Assembly (NCBI RefSeq): GCF_003072645.1
Contig: NZ_CP028897.1
Location: 3,733,658 to 3,797,657 of the forward strand
Source: Dongshaea marina
Lineage (GTDB): Bacteria > Pseudomonadota > Gammaproteobacteria > Enterobacterales > Aeromonadaceae
Direction: 5' to 3'
DNA: 64,000 nucleotides
The notes beneath the pieces were generated by a model, which was not told where the DNA came from, made no database searches, and saw only the letters and a list, made by a program, of their open reading frames with translations. How positions within the stretch are numbered: position 1 is the stretch's first letter; each line of letters begins with the position of its first letter. The position numbers were made by a program, and so were the translations under genes. Below are positions 19,921-30,675 of this stretch, one piece after another.

Positions 19921-21044
19921 TTAAAAGCTTTCATCGACCTGCGGTTTCACTTCGGGAAACTGGGCCAGTACCGCATCCAATCCGAAATCATACTGCTTAA
20001 TATTGGGATTAAGCACCTTAGAGAACTTCCGAAAATCGATCTGCTGCCACTGCTGCCTGCCAAAGATCTGGATGTATTTATCCACGTTACTGCGATCAAT
20101 CGGATACATCCTGGATTTTACCGGATCGTCGATAAAGTCCTTGCCGTGATGGTAATCATAGAGCATCACCATCACCCAGCCCCATCCATGAAGTGCCCAC
20201 CCACAGTGGTCAGCATAGTCCCGAAGCTAACCATTTTTATTGCAGGAGGGTACCAACCACAGCCGGCAAACAGGATATCCTTACCCAGAGTCTTATTACG
20301 CTGCTGTGCCTGCTCCATCGCCCCAAAAGCCGTGGTATCGTTCGCGCCCCAAAATGCCTGGATATCGTCGCCATAGTGGCTAAAGATCGAGCCGGCTATG
20401 TTATAAGCCCTGCTTTGGGTCCAGTTCCCGGAAGTAAGCTCCAATAGCCTAACCTGGTCTCTGTGCTCCGAAATAGCCTTCATCAACCCCTTGACCCGCT
20501 CCGTGGAGGCATGGGTCTTATCTGCACCGGCAATGGCAGCAAGATGAACCTTACCATCTTTGGCATATAACCCTTTATCAAGGGCTGCCTGAATAAGTGC
20601 CGCTCCCATCTGATAACCTGCGGAGAAGTTATCGGGGATAAACTCACCTATCCAGTTTTTATAGCGATCCCTGGGTTTAATCGCCTTACGAGAAACGAAG
20701 CCGTTATTAAACAGAAATACCTTCACCCCGGCCCGATCGGAGATGCGGATGATCTCACCGGCGATACTTTTTTCATTACCTGTGATCAGGTAATCCGGCG
20801 GGTCATCACGTTGAACCACCTCCCGGGCCTGGCGGATCGTCAGGTGATAATTTCTGTTGGAGTTGAGCACTTCGAGCTCCATCCCAAGATCATCGGCCGA
20901 AGCCTGCATGAAATCTATGATCATCTCCCAAAACCAGTGATCGCCCTGAGGATTAAGCAAAACCACGCGAATAGGATCGGCTGCGACTCCGCGCACGGAG
21001 CCAAGTAGGATACACAGGGTTAACAGCAGGGATCTGAACATCAA
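19921..21044 (-). pseudogene. Sugar-type periplasmic binding protein, frameshifted
   Basis: The reading frame from 21044 (signal MMFRSLLLTLCILLGSVRGVAA, then a Peripla_BP_4 fold) stops after GGHFMDGAG, and the rest of the protein continues one frame over from 20175 (MVMLYDYHHGKDF onwards). The break lies at the CCCC run 20180-20183; one more C restores GGHFMDGGWVMVMLYDYHHG, a usual motif of this family, and a 374-residue protein. Ligands of such proteins are sugars or autoinducer-like molecules. Likely a homopolymer miscall rather than a dead gene. Confidence 0.78.
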
Positions 21045-21243
21045 AGGATAGCCTGTGAAGCTTTACCTTTAGAGAGTATAGCCCTCTGGCTATGGCCTCT
21101 CTAACTGATGGGACTTTGGAAACTTAACCGTCTAAATCGCTTGAAGTTCACGAAACGAAGGAAGAGAGAAGATAGCTTGGAGCTCATAAGAGTTTTTGAT
21201 GAATCGGGAGCTTTCTCTTGGCTGAAAGCTCCCTTATCCTGGT

Positions 21244-21558
21244 AGATCGTTTCAATTGGTTTGCCGCGGCCTGAATATCATTTGAGGCCACGCAGTGAAT
21301 CCGAATCTCCTCCATGAGATTCTGTTCCAGCTCGGCATCCTACCTCGCGTGCGTTACTTTGGAAGCAACTTACCCCTGTATGCTCGACGCCAGCGGCTAC
21401 CATCCTGGTAGCCTCTTCCCATTCGCAGTCCATTGCTCTCGCTACGTTGCTAAGCAACTACGTCCATGCTGGCAACGGGCCTAAATGATATTTCAGACAC
21501 CCGTGAAGCGATCGTTAAACAACATAGGTCAAATGCTCTGAAATGAAGTACTAAGCTC
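21244..21558. repeat. Intergenic repeat, long copy (family 2)
   Basis: The 512-base gap between the binding-protein gene and yadH holds an element whose two ends recur at 26180-26340. The left end (21244-21287) has AGATCGTTTCAATTGG and CCTGAATATCA. The right end (21498-21558) has CACCCGTGAAGC, TCGTTAA and GCTCTGAAATGA. Between them, CCCTGTATGCTCGACGCC is also shared in diverged form. This copy carries about 150 extra bases that include CTCGGCATCCTACCTCG (21331-21347), which also occurs in the 826-1960 repeats. No gene is visible in 21045-21556. Confidence 0.6.
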
Positions 21559-22329
21559 AGGAGCGAAGGCCGATCCCCTTTTGGATGAGAAACCACACCA
21601 GGGCATAGAGGGCGACTATCACCGCCAGAATAATCCCGATCGCCATCGAAACCGGGACATCACTTACCCCGAGAAAACCATAGCGAAAAGCGTTGATCAT
21701 ATAGATGATCGGGTTAAATTTTGAGACATGCTGCCAAAAGGGCGGCAGCAGCGAGATAGAGTAAAAGATCCCGCCAAGGTAGGTCAGCGGAGTCAGCACA
21801 AAGGTTGGAATAATGCTGATGTCGTCAAAGCTCTTGGCAAAAATGGCATTCACCAAGCCCCCAGAGAAAACAGCACCGAGGTCAAAAAGACCGTGGTGAT
21901 GATGATCCCGAAGTGATGGATCTGCAGTGGCACAAACAGCTGAGAGACCAGGGTCACAATGAGCCCGACCAACAACCCCCGGGTCACCCCGCCTCCTACA
22001 AAACCTGCGATGATAATGTAGTTGGGCACCGGAGCCACCAGCAGCTCCTCGACGTTGCGCTGGAACTTGGCACTATAGAAAGAGGATGCCACATTGGAAT
22101 AGGAGTTGGTGATCACCGACATCATGATGAGGCCCGGCACGATGAACTGCATATAGCTAAAGCCATCCATGGTACCGATACGCGAGCCGATGAGATTACC
22201 AAAAATCACGAAATACAGAGACATGGTGATCGCGGGTGGCACCAGGGTCTGCACCCAGATCCGGGTAAAGCGGGAGATCTCTTTGATCAAAATACTCTTG
22301 AAAGCGATATAGTAACTAACCCAATCCAT
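21557..22329 (-). pseudogene. yadH: ABC exporter permease YadH, frameshifted
   Basis: ABC-2 permease with six membrane segments. The frame from 22329 (MDWVSYYIAFKSILIKEI) stops after LFSLGAW; the rest (NAIFAKSFDDISIIPTFVLTPLTYLGG onwards) is one frame over. The break is at the CCCCC run 21858-21862. One extra C gives LFSLGGLVNAIFAKSFDD as in E. coli YadH and a 257-residue protein (E. coli 256). It directly follows yadG with no gap. The YadGH pair is a conserved exporter whose substrate is not established. Confidence 0.85.
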
Positions 22330-23246
22330 CTAGCCTCTCCCCTGTTCTACGAGCTTCACAAACAGCTCTTCGAGACGATTACTCTTGTTACGCAGGCTCA
22401 ACACCTCAACCCCCTGGTGATTGAGCTGAGCAAACAAAGGACCCAGCCCCTGCTCTTTTCGAACCTCGACCATCAGGGTCTTGGGATCGGCCATCTGCCA
22501 GGGATATCCTTCAAGCTGCATCGGGGTTTGCGGGGTACTTCCCAGATCAAGCAGAAAGGTTTCTGCACTCAGCTTTGCCAGCAGCCGCTTCATGCTGGTA
22601 TTTTCTACCAGGGTTCCCTTATCGATGATCCCGATATTCCGGCACAGCATCTCGGCCTCTTCCAGATAATGAGTGGTCAGTATGATGGTGATCCCGGAGC
22701 GGTTGATCTCCTGCAAAAAGGTCCACATCGAGCGACGGATCTCGATATCTACCCTGCGGTAGGCTCATCTAAGATCAACAAGCGTGGCTCATGCATCAGG
22801 GCTCTTGCGATCATCAGCCGCCGCTTCATTCCCCCGGACAGGGATTTTGCCTGCTCATCCCGTTTATCCCACAGATCCAGCTGTTTAAGGTATTTCTCGG
22901 CGCGTATTTTTGCCTCATGACGGGGTACTCCGTAATAACCCGCCTGATTCACCACAATCTGCCGCACCTTTTCAAACTGGTTGAAATTAAACTCCTGTGG
23001 AACCAGCCCGATCTGCTTCTTGGCCTTCTCAAGATCCCGGTCAATATCATAGCCATGGACTTTGACCGTGCCCGAGCTCTTGTTCACCAGGGAGCTGATG
23101 ATCCCGATCGTGGTGGACTTTCCCGCACCATTGGGCCCCAGCAGTGCAAAGAAATCCCCCTCAGCGACCGTAAGATCGATCCCCTTGAGAGCCTCCACAC
23201 CATTACTATAAGTTTTTCGCAACTGAGATATCTCTAGCGCATTCAT
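22330..23246 (-). pseudogene. yadG: ABC exporter ATPase YadG, frameshifted
   Basis: ATP-binding subunit for YadH. Walker A GPNGAGKST, signature LSGGMKRRL and Walker B LLILDEPTAG are all present in the first frame, which then stops. MWTFLQEINRSGITIILTTHYLEEAEML continues in the next frame. The break is at CCC 22752-22754; a fourth C restores DEPTAGVDIEIRRSMW and a 305-residue protein (E. coli 308). All functional motifs survive on the two halves, which argues for a sequence error. Confidence 0.85.
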
Positions 23247-23360
23247 CTCTCGTCACCCATCTATTTATAACTGCACCGTATGCTACAGTATTTCGAAAAA
23301 TATGGAAATTAAAATTTCATGAGGACTTTTCAATCATTCAGGCTCTGGAGCTGAAGAGAT

Positions 23361-24822
23361 CTAAGAAGGCTTTTGATACTCACGCATCAACTGATAAATT
23401 TTCGGTATATTGAGGTGCTGACGCATACAGTCCGCCAGTTGATCAAACTGCTGCTGACGAAACTCCTGATAGCAGAAACCCTCTTTATCCAGGGGTTCCA
23501 TTCCCCGGCGCTGGCGCAACCCATTGAGCAGGGCCCGGGTCATGAGATCATTATCAAACACCCCGTGCAGATAGGTTCCGGCAACCGTACCCTGAGGGTT
23601 GATAGCTCCCTCGCACTCCTCTATCGCCTGACCATTACCCCGCTCTAAATAGCTAAAAGCTTGGGCTGCGGGCCCGCAACGGGTCTGGCCCATATGGATT
23701 TCATAACCCATCACCGCCAACTCCCGGCACCCGCTGAAAAGACCCGTCAGCTGAGGGCTCAGGGTACCGATGACACGGGTCGTGGTTTTTTCACTGGCAA
23801 AGCGGGTTTCACAGTCAAGTAATCCCAACCCATCCATCCGGGATACCGAGGATTCAACCCCATCGATAATATGCCGCCCCAGCATCTGAAATCCCCCGCA
23901 GATCCCAAATATCGGTGTCCCCCGGCCGTGGCATGCCAGGATCTCTTCAGCAAGACCGCACTCGTACAGGTAACTCAGATCCCCCAGGGTATTTTTGCTG
24001 CCCGGCAGGATCAGCAGATCCGGTTCCCCCAACGCATCCCTGTGGCTGACGTAACGTAACCGAACATCCGGCTGTACCTCCAGGGGGTTAAAATCGGTAA
24101 AGTTGGAGATATGTGGCAGTTGGATCACCGCGATATCCAAAAGTTTGTGCGGATATGCAGCGCTTTTTCTACTTTGCAGAGCGACCCCGTCCTCATCATC
24201 AAGCGCCAGCTCCATCCAGGGGATCACCCCAAGCACAGGGACACTGGTGAGCGCCTCAATCTGGCGAAGCCCCGGCTCCAGCAGTGCCAGGGTGCCATAG
24301 ATACTGGCAAACACACCACCACGATCGATATCAGCCACCAGCAACACAGGGGCATCGGCGAGCTTCGCCATTCCCATGTTAACAATATCGCGATCGCGCA
24401 GGTTGATCTCGGCCGGACTTCCCGCCCCTCCAGAACCATGATCTCGAACTCACCGGCCAGCTCCTGATACGCCTGCTGGATCTGCCGCTGTAGCTTGGGC
24501 TTGAATTCGTGATAACTCGCAGGCTCCATCTGGCTGACGACCCTTCCCATCCATACCACCTGGGCACCACTGCGACCGGTCGGCTTAAGCAAAATCGGAT
24601 TCATTCGCACATCGGGCTCAATGCCTGCGGCCTCAGCCTGGAGGAGCTGTGCCCGGCCCATCTCCTCCCCCGGGCGGTGATCCCGGAATTAAGAGCCATA
24701 TTCTGCGACTTGAAGGGAGCACAGGCGTAGCCATCCTGATGAAATATCCGGCACAATCCGGCACACAGGATACTTTTACCCACATCGGATGCCGTCCCCT
24801 GAAGCATCACTGATAACCCCAT
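23361..24822 (-). pseudogene. cobQ: Cobyric acid synthase CobQ, two frameshifts
   Basis: Glutamine-dependent amidotransferase that amidates adenosyl-cobyrinic a,c-diamide at four positions in cobalamin synthesis. The protein reads through three frames: [19 protein letters not shown] to SGITARG from 24822, [20 protein letters not shown] to MVLEG in the second, and [25 protein letters not shown] to the end in the third. The breaks are at CCCCC 24667-24671 and CCCC 24425-24428. Restoring one base at each gives 487 residues, normal for CobQ. The glutaminase Cys is in GICGGFQMLG. No other cobalamin gene is in the window. Confidence 0.87.
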
Positions 24823-25124
24823 ACCACCTCCATGACCACCTCAAAAATGTAAAACCAGCTCACCAAGCCATCGCCCTACTCAGCTCAGCCTCACCGATCA
24901 TATCGGAGAAAAGGCTATCATCCTATCCATAACAGGGCTGGCCCCGGTTAATCCAGAAAATTGTTACTTTCCTGAGCTGCTAACGATTCATTCTCAGACA
25001 ATAATTCTGTATCAGCGATACCTGATCTCCCCTCATGAATGAATTGATGACGCCTGCTGGACAGCATCTTTGTTAACTGCTTGGATAGTGATATGAAAAA
25101 CAACCTTGAGATGTAATTTTGAAC
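24823..25124. other. Divergent intergenic region cobQ / binding protein
   Basis: 302 bases between two divergent genes. I looked for a B12 riboswitch upstream of cobQ and could not recognise the B12 box or the four-way junction. No other signal can be supported. Confidence 0.4.
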
Positions 25125-25943
25125 ATGTTTTTCCGGTTGGGGATACTGTTCATCTCTTTGCTGGGGTGTATCACCCCGGCCTCTGGTGCACAAATCGGCT
25201 CGCAGCCTGGCGAGGAACCCATCGCGATTTATTACTACGATCGAGTCCCATATCGGATCTTTATCTCAAAAAATGATGCATCTGGTATTTTGGTGGATAT
25301 AACCAAGCAGGCATTAAAGTCCGCCGGCATCGATTATCAATTCAGGATCAGGCCCTTTCGAAGAATCATGAGAGAGCTACTCTCTCCTGAGGTGCACGGG
25401 TGTGTTCCCGGTATTTATAAAACAACGAAACGAGAGAAGCTCTATCTATACAGCAGCCATCCCCTTCTGGTGGAAAAACCTATGGCCATTGTGATCAATA
25501 TTCACAAGGCCAGCCGACTGCCGCAAACCCCGGGGATCAAGGCGCTGTTCACCTCCGGGCTCACCATGGGTGTATATAATGGCTTTTCATATGGGAAATG
25601 GTACGACGATAAGATGACTGAATATAGTGTGAAATCGCACATCTTAAACTTCGTCAAAGGTGAAGAGGTTACAAGGACGGCACACATGGCGAAGATGGTG
25701 GCAATTAATCGGGTCGATTACACATTGATGGCTCCAATTGAAGCAAGGTGGATACTGAAACACAATAAAAATATCAGAGATCAGGTCAAGATCCTTACCA
25801 TCCGTGATGCTCCAAAGACAAATGACAGATATCTGGTTTGCAGCAAGGCTGTTGGCCTTAATAATATGAATAAAATCAATACAGCTCTTAGTCAACTATT
25901 AGCTTCTGCAACATATCAACAGATATTAAGTGAGTATTATTAA
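25125..25943 (+). CDS. Amino-acid-type periplasmic binding protein
   Basis: 272 residues with signal MFFRLGILFISLLGCITPASGA, where LLGC could also serve as a lipobox. The mature part is of the bacterial SBP_bac_3 (type II) kind: IAIYYYDRVPYRIFISKNDASGILVDITKQAL at the N-terminus and a C-terminal run NTALSQLLASATYQQILSEYY. The ATG at 25125 is preferred to an in-frame TTG at 25119. There are no transport partners nearby; solitary members are common in Shewanella and vibrios. AT-richer than its neighbours. Confidence 0.75.
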   Translation: MFFRLGILFISLLGCITPASGAQIGSQPGEEPIAIYYYDRVPYRIFISKNDASGILVDITKQALKSAGIDYQFRIRPFRRIMRELLSPEVHGCVPGIYKTTKREKLYLYSSHPLLVEKPMAIVINIHKASRLPQTPGIKALFTSGLTMGVYNGFSYGKWYDDKMTEYSVKSHILNFVKGEEVTRTAHMAKMVAINRVDYTLMAPIEARWILKHNKNIRDQVKILTIRDAPKTNDRYLVCSKAVGLNNMNKINTALSQLLASATYQQILSEYY

Positions 25944-26179
25944 TCCTATTGTGAATAATGAAGTGGATTCGATTATCTCGCTGAACACTGACCAGTTAAA
26001 GATGAGCTGTAATCTAAATAACTGTTCCAAATAGTAGATCACTTGAGCCAGCTATTGAATTGTGAATGAGCAGACCCTCTGCGTCATGGGTGACGCGGTG
26101 GAGCTTCCATGGATGGATTCATAGCCTGTCTGCCAGCACACATCAATAGATGTAGCAGTAATAGGATCAGCTATTTAGC

Positions 26180-26340
26180 AGATCGTTTCAATTGGGTCTA
26201 TCGGTGCCTGAATATCACTTAAGTCCGCCCAGTAAATACCTCCCTGTAAGCTCGATGCCGGTGCCTCTGCGGGTTCAGGCACCCGTGAAGCCCTCGTTAA
26301 GCAACTGTGGTCAAGTGCTCTGAAATGATGCACCAGGCTC
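26180..26340. repeat. Intergenic repeat, short copy (family 2)
   Basis: Second copy of the element at 21244-21558, within the 494-base gap (25944-26437) between the binding-protein gene and hpt. It shares AGATCGTTTCAATTGG (26180-26195), CCTGAATATCA, a CCCTGTAAGCTCGATGCC stretch, CACCCGTGAAGC (26280-26291) and GCTCTGAAATGA. It is about 150 bases shorter than the other copy. No coding sequence is seen in the rest of the gap. Confidence 0.6.
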
Positions 26341-26349
26341 TCAAATGAG

Positions 26350-26380
26350 AAAGGCCAGACTCCCCGGAGCCTGGCCCTTT
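26350..26380 (-). terminator. Strong hairpin after hpt
   Basis: AAAGGCCAG-A-CTCC pairs with GGAG-C-CTGGCC-CTTT across 26350-26380. The stem is long and GC-rich, with A and T at the ends, and lies 58 bases past the hpt stop. It probably ends the hpt transcript. Confidence 0.7.
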
Positions 26381-26437
26381 CATCACAAACTTTCCCCAAG
26401 GTTGAGAGCCGCTCTTGCTACGCTCTCATCTCGGCGC

Positions 26438-26968
26438 TTAATCCAGAGGGATCACCTTGCCGATATAGGGAAGGTTGCGGTACTTTTGCGCATAGTCGAT
26501 GCCATAACCCACCACGAACTCATCCGGAATGGTGAAACCAACCCAGTCGACCGGAACTTGGGTCTCACGGCGGCTTGGCTTATCCAGCAGGGTGGTGATA
26601 GTCACAGACTTTGGCTCACGGAGCAGTAACATCTCCCGAACCTTGTCCAGGGTAAAGCCGGTATCGATAATATCTTCAACGATCAGCAGATCCTTACCCT
26701 TGATATCGTCATCCAAATCCTTGAGGACACGAACATCCCGAGAGCTTTCCATGCTGTTTCCGTAACTGGACACCGTCATAAAATCGAGTGTCACCGGCAG
26801 CTCCAGCTGACGACAAAGATCGGAAAGAAAGACACATGAACCACGCAGCAGACCGATCATTACCAGGTTTTCAGTATCCTGGTAACGCTCCTGGATCTCA
26901 CGACCCAGCTCAGCAACACGCGCCTCAATCTCGGACTGAGGGATCATCACCTCAAGTTTATGCTTCAT
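26438..26968 (-). CDS. hpt: Hypoxanthine phosphoribosyltransferase
   Basis: 176-residue purine salvage enzyme that joins hypoxanthine (and guanine more weakly) to PRPP. The PRPP motif [14 protein letters not shown] is near residue 100, the active-site loop VSSYGNSM near 70, and the purine-stacking [16 protein letters not shown] near 145. Length equals E. coli Hpt (178) within two residues. It is a single gene with its own terminator. Confidence 0.95.
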   Translation of the reverse strand: MKHKLEVMIPQSEIEARVAELGREIQERYQDTENLVMIGLLRGSCVFLSDLCRQLELPVTLDFMTVSSYGNSMESSRDVRVLKDLDDDIKGKDLLIVEDIIDTGFTLDKVREMLLLREPKSVTITTLLDKPSRRETQVPVDWVGFTIPDEFVVGYGIDYAQKYRNLPYIGKVIPLD

Positions 26969-27060
26969 TTTACTCTCCAGGTTTTGACCTGAACCAAATA
27001 AGGGGGAAACGGCGATTATAACACCCTCACCGGAGAAATTCGCTCCCCAAATGTCACTTG

Positions 27061-28409
27061 CTAACCGGCCAGCCCCAAGACAATCCGCTCGGGCATATTG
27101 GCAAAACCGCCATTGCTCATCACCACGATGCGATCCCCCGGACGGGCATTCTCCAGCACCGCCTGCAACAGTTGCTGGTGATCATTAAATACCCGGGCAC
27201 AGGATAGATGGTTGGCTACCTCCTGCTGCAGATCCCAGCTCATCCCATCGGGCTGAAACAGATAGACCTCATCGGCCTGAGCCAAAGAGCCAGCCAGCGT
27301 ATCTCTATGGCTGCCCTGGCGCATGGTGTTTGAGCGGGGCTCCAGCACCGCAATCGTTCTCCCCTCTGGAGATTTGAGCGCATCCAGGGTCGCGGCAATC
27401 GCCGTTGGATGGTGAGCGAAATCATCAAAGACCAAGATATTGTTATGCTCACCACGCAGTTCCAGCCGCCGCTTTGGTGCCTGAAACTCACACAATGCCT
27501 CTATTGCATGCTGAGGGAGCACTCCCACATGGCGCGCCGCGGCGATCGCCATCAAGGCGTTATGGGCATTGTGTCGCCCGAGTATTCCCCAGGAGACGGT
27601 TCCAAGCTTCTCACCATCCAGCCAGACAGAAAACTCCCGGCCGTCTGGACGATCCAGTGTCAGCTGCCAGCGGGCACTATCGCCATCGACTTTCTCAACC
27701 TGAGTCCAGCAGCCCATCTCCAGGACCTCTTGCAGCGCGCTGTCGGCATCGGCGCACAGGATCTGCCCCTGGCCGGGCACTGTGCGAATAAGATGATGAA
27801 ACTGGCGCTGAATCGCCCCAAGATCATCAAAGATATCCGCATGATCAAACTCAAGATTATTCAGGACCAGGGTACGGGGGTGGTAGTGGACAAACTTAGA
27901 ACGCTTATCAAAAAAGGCACTGTCGTATTCGTCGGCCTCTATCACAAAAATGGGGTCTGGCCAAGCTCAGCCGAGCTCTCCAGTTGCTCGGATACACCGC
28001 CAATCAAAAATCCGGGCGCCATACCGGCAAACTTAAGGATCCAGGTGAGCATGGTTGCTGTGGTAGTTTTGCCATGGGTGCCAGCCACTCCCAGCACCCA
28101 GCGCTGCTGAAGCACATTGGTGGAGAGCCACTCGGGACCTGAGCAATAGGGCAGGTTGCGGTTGAGGACCGCCTCCACACATGGGTTCCCACGACTCATC
28201 GCATTGCCGATGATCACCAGCTCTGGTCCATCATCCAGCTGCGCCGGATCAAACCCTTCGATGATCCCGATCCCCTGCTGCGCGAGAAAGGTGCTCATGG
28301 GCGGATAAACATTGGCATCACATCCCGTCACCTGGTGACCCAGCTGCCTTGCCAGTACCGCAACGCCCCCCATGAAAGTGCCACAAATTCCAAGTATATG
28401 AATACGCAT
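27061..28409 (-). pseudogene. mpl: Murein tripeptide ligase Mpl, frameshifted
   Basis: Mpl joins recycled L-Ala-gamma-D-Glu-meso-DAP tripeptide to UDP-MurNAc. The N-terminal part from 28409 (MRIHILGICGTFMGGVAVLARQLGH; ATP loop GTHGKTTTATML) ends with GQTPFL; the rest (IEADEYDSAFFDKRSKFVHYHP onwards) is one frame over. The break is at AAAAA 27946-27950: a sixth A gives TPFFVIEADEYD as in E. coli and a 449-residue protein (E. coli 457). This is the only break in an A/T run. Confidence 0.88.
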
Positions 28410-28472
28410 AATTGTTCCTAAAACCTTAACCCCGGGTGAAACCGCTGCCCTGTTTTGCTACAAAAAGCGGAG

Positions 28473-28478
28473 TATAAT
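28473..28478 (+). promoter_or_regulatory. Probable ppa promoter -10 element
   Basis: A perfect TATAAT lies 94 bases before the ppa start in the region divergent from mpl. The -35 is weak: CTGTTT at 28450-28455, spacing 17. A strong -10 suits a housekeeping gene. Confidence 0.5.
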
Positions 28479-28571
28479 GACTCCTCGTCGTGCCGCAAAG
28501 ACACCATCCGCCAATTCGCTCGGGAGTCAGGCATCGACACGAAACACAATAGCATCTGACAAGGAGAGATC

Positions 28572-29089
28572 ATGAGCTTGAATCAGGTTCCGGCCGGACA
28601 AAAACTTCCCGAAGACATCAATGTTATCATCGAAATTCCGCAAAATGCGGATCCTATCAAATATGAGGTCGATAAAGACAGCGGTGCCCTGGTGGTTGAT
28701 CGCTTCATGGCGACCCCTATGTTTTACCCTTGTAACTATGGTTACATCAACCAGACCCTCTCACCCGATGGGGATGCCGTCGATGTGCTGGTTCCGACCC
28801 CCTACCCCTGCAACCGGGGTCGGTCATTCGCGCTCGCCCGATTGGAATGTTGAAGATGACGGATGAGTCGGGAGAGGACGCCAAGATCATCGCAGTGCCT
28901 CACGACAAGCTGACCCAGCTGTATAGCCATATTCAGGATATCCAGGATCTGCCAGAGCTCCTCAAGTCACAGATCAGCCATTTCTTTGAGCGCTATAAAG
29001 AGCTGGAAAAAGGCAAGTGGGTCAAGGTCGAGGGCTGGGCAGACAGGCAGGCCGCCGAAGCCGAGATCATGGCCTGCTATAAAGGCTAA
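28572..29089 (+). pseudogene. ppa: Inorganic pyrophosphatase, frameshifted
   Basis: Family I pyrophosphatase, essential in most bacteria because it removes pyrophosphate from biosynthesis. The first frame ([30 protein letters not shown]; metal-binding DGDAVDVLV) ends after PTPYPCNRG..., and the protein continues from 28847 in another frame ([18 protein letters not shown] to MACYKG). The break is at CCCC 28805-28808; a fifth C gives [22 protein letters not shown] as in E. coli and 172 residues in all (E. coli 176). A real loss here would probably be lethal, so a base-calling error is likely. The AAGGAG ribosome site is good. Confidence 0.9.
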
Positions 29090-29201
29090 ATCCCGGAGTT
29101 TCTGGTATCCATAAGTGACCGGTGCAGATGCATGGATCATTGGTAATGATGGATCTCCGGAGTTCGCCTTCGCCATAGCCACTCATTCAGTGACCAGAAG
29201 C

Positions 29202-29245
29202 AGGCTCAACCCAATGTTGTAGTCTTACATCTTGGGCTTGAGCCT
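29202..29245. terminator. Hairpin between convergent ppa and lldD
   Basis: AGGCTCAACCCAA (29202-29214) pairs with TTGGGCTTGAGCCT (29232-29245) with one bulged base. It stands between two convergent genes and could serve both directions. Confidence 0.6.
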
Positions 29246-29296
29246 TAAGTTCAACAGCTGCAATCTGATAGAAAGGAACCAATAGCTGTTATGAAC

Positions 29297-30454
29297 CTAT
29301 TCACCTGAGAACTCTCGCTCAATCAGATCCAGGTTGGCGCGACTGATCTCGCTCGGTGATTTAACTCCAGACATTGTCATCGCCACGACCATATCTGCCG
29401 CAAATAGCTCTAACAGATTAGATACTGCGGCCTGACCTCCTGCCGCCAAAGCATATATATAAGCACGCCCTAGCAGCACTCCCTTGGCTCCCAGGGCCAA
29501 CATGCGTACAACATCAAGGCCAGACCGGATGCCTGAGTCCGACAATATGGTCAATTCATCACCAACAGCATCCGCGATAGCAGGCAGAGCCATAGCCGTA
29601 GAGATCGCACCATCAAGCTGTCGTCCCCCATGGTTAGATACTATGATGCCATCGGCGCCAAACCGAACCGCTTCACGGGCATCTTCCACGTCCAATAAGC
29701 CCTTTAAAATTAATTGACCTTTCCACTCATCGCGAATCCATTGCAGATCAGACCAGCCAATCGAAGGATCAAAGTTGGCCCCAAGAAAACCCATGTAGTC
29801 ATCCATACTCATTCTATGGCCGGTATAGGCTTCGATATTACCGAAGGATAACGGTCGGCCCATTAATCCAACATCAAGGGCCCAGCTCGGATGGCTTAAA
29901 GCTTGCAAATATTGACGCATTGTTGCCCAGGGGCCAGACATACCGGAATGTCGATCACGGTAACGCGATCCGGGAATGGGCATATCAACGGTAAAAACAA
30001 GGGTACGCATCCCTGCGTTCCAAGCTCGCTCGAGGGAATTTCGCATATAACCGCGATCTTTGATGACATAAAGTTGCGACCATTGCTCACCGCCGGCTCC
30101 CTTAGCAACTTCTTCAATCGAGCAGACAGACACGGTGGATAAGGTGTATGGGATTTTCTTTTCTGCAGCGGCACGTGCCGCTTGAACTTCTCCACGGCGG
30201 GCATACATACCCGTTGCTCCGACTGGACCAAGAGCTATGGGCAATCCCCATCGACTCCCGAGAATCTCGCACTCCAAGGAGGGTACACCAACACTGGCAA
30301 GCACTCGCTGACGCAGGAAGACATCTTGCAAACTGCGTACGTTATTGTTCATCGTGCCTTCAGTGCCAGCACCACCATCAATGTAATCAAACAAAAAACC
30401 AGGGAGACGGCGATGGGCCGCTTCCCTATAATCCATGGGGCTTGAAATAATCAT
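29297..30454 (-). CDS. lldD: FMN-dependent L-lactate dehydrogenase
   Basis: Membrane-associated flavoenzyme of 385 residues that oxidises L-lactate to pyruvate and feeds electrons to quinone. The start giving [29 protein letters not shown] matches E. coli LldD; the open frame runs 35 codons further upstream without family support. The catalytic His is in [11 protein letters not shown], with the FMN phosphate-binding loop [18 protein letters not shown]. The internal membrane-binding loop is shorter than in the E. coli protein (396). lldP or lldR are not adjacent; a NorR-like regulator lies upstream on the same strand. Confidence 0.88.
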   Translation of the reverse strand: MIISSPMDYREAAHRRLPGFLFDYIDGGAGTEGTMNNNVRSLQDVFLRQRVLASVGVPSLECEILGSRWGLPIALGPVGATGMYARRGEVQAARAAAEKKIPYTLSTVSVCSIEEVAKGAGGEQWSQLYVIKDRGYMRNSLERAWNAGMRTLVFTVDMPIPGSRYRDRHSGMSGPWATMRQYLQALSHPSWALDVGLMGRPLSFGNIEAYTGHRMSMDDYMGFLGANFDPSIGWSDLQWIRDEWKGQLILKGLLDVEDAREAVRFGADGIIVSNHGGRQLDGAISTAMALPAIADAVGDELTILSDSGIRSGLDVVRMLALGAKGVLLGRAYIYALAAGGQAAVSNLLELFAADMVVAMTMSGVKSPSEISRANLDLIEREFSGE

Positions 30455-30675
30455 CTTGTAACCTATTTGAAGACCTGTCCGAAAGCCTGGCCCGGGTAAC
30501 GAAACGTTCCGAGTCAGCCCGCTTTGGTTTGCAAGGCTACTGAGTTCACCGGGAAGCATCTATCAAAAAAATACAGGTTAGATACACTGGTGCATATAAA
30601 GCCAGTGTCCTCAAATAAGCGCTGATCTGGTAATCCCCCAACTCACGGGGCTGACTCCCTTAAAATCAGATGCAG

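Noticed and set aside
21913-22920. 335-codon open frame on the plus strand opposite yadGH
   Set aside because: It is antisense to two genes with clear ABC motifs; its His/Gln-rich translation is the usual shadow of this codon bias.
24224-24661. 145-codon frame taken as a separate gene
   Set aside because: It is the middle part of cobQ in a shifted frame, not an independent protein.
24823-25124. B12 riboswitch upstream of cobQ
   Set aside because: The B12 box and expected helices could not be found by eye on the minus strand.
27405-28110. Open frames of 128 and 233 codons on the plus strand opposite mpl
   Set aside because: Shadow frames; mpl on the minus strand accounts for the sequence.
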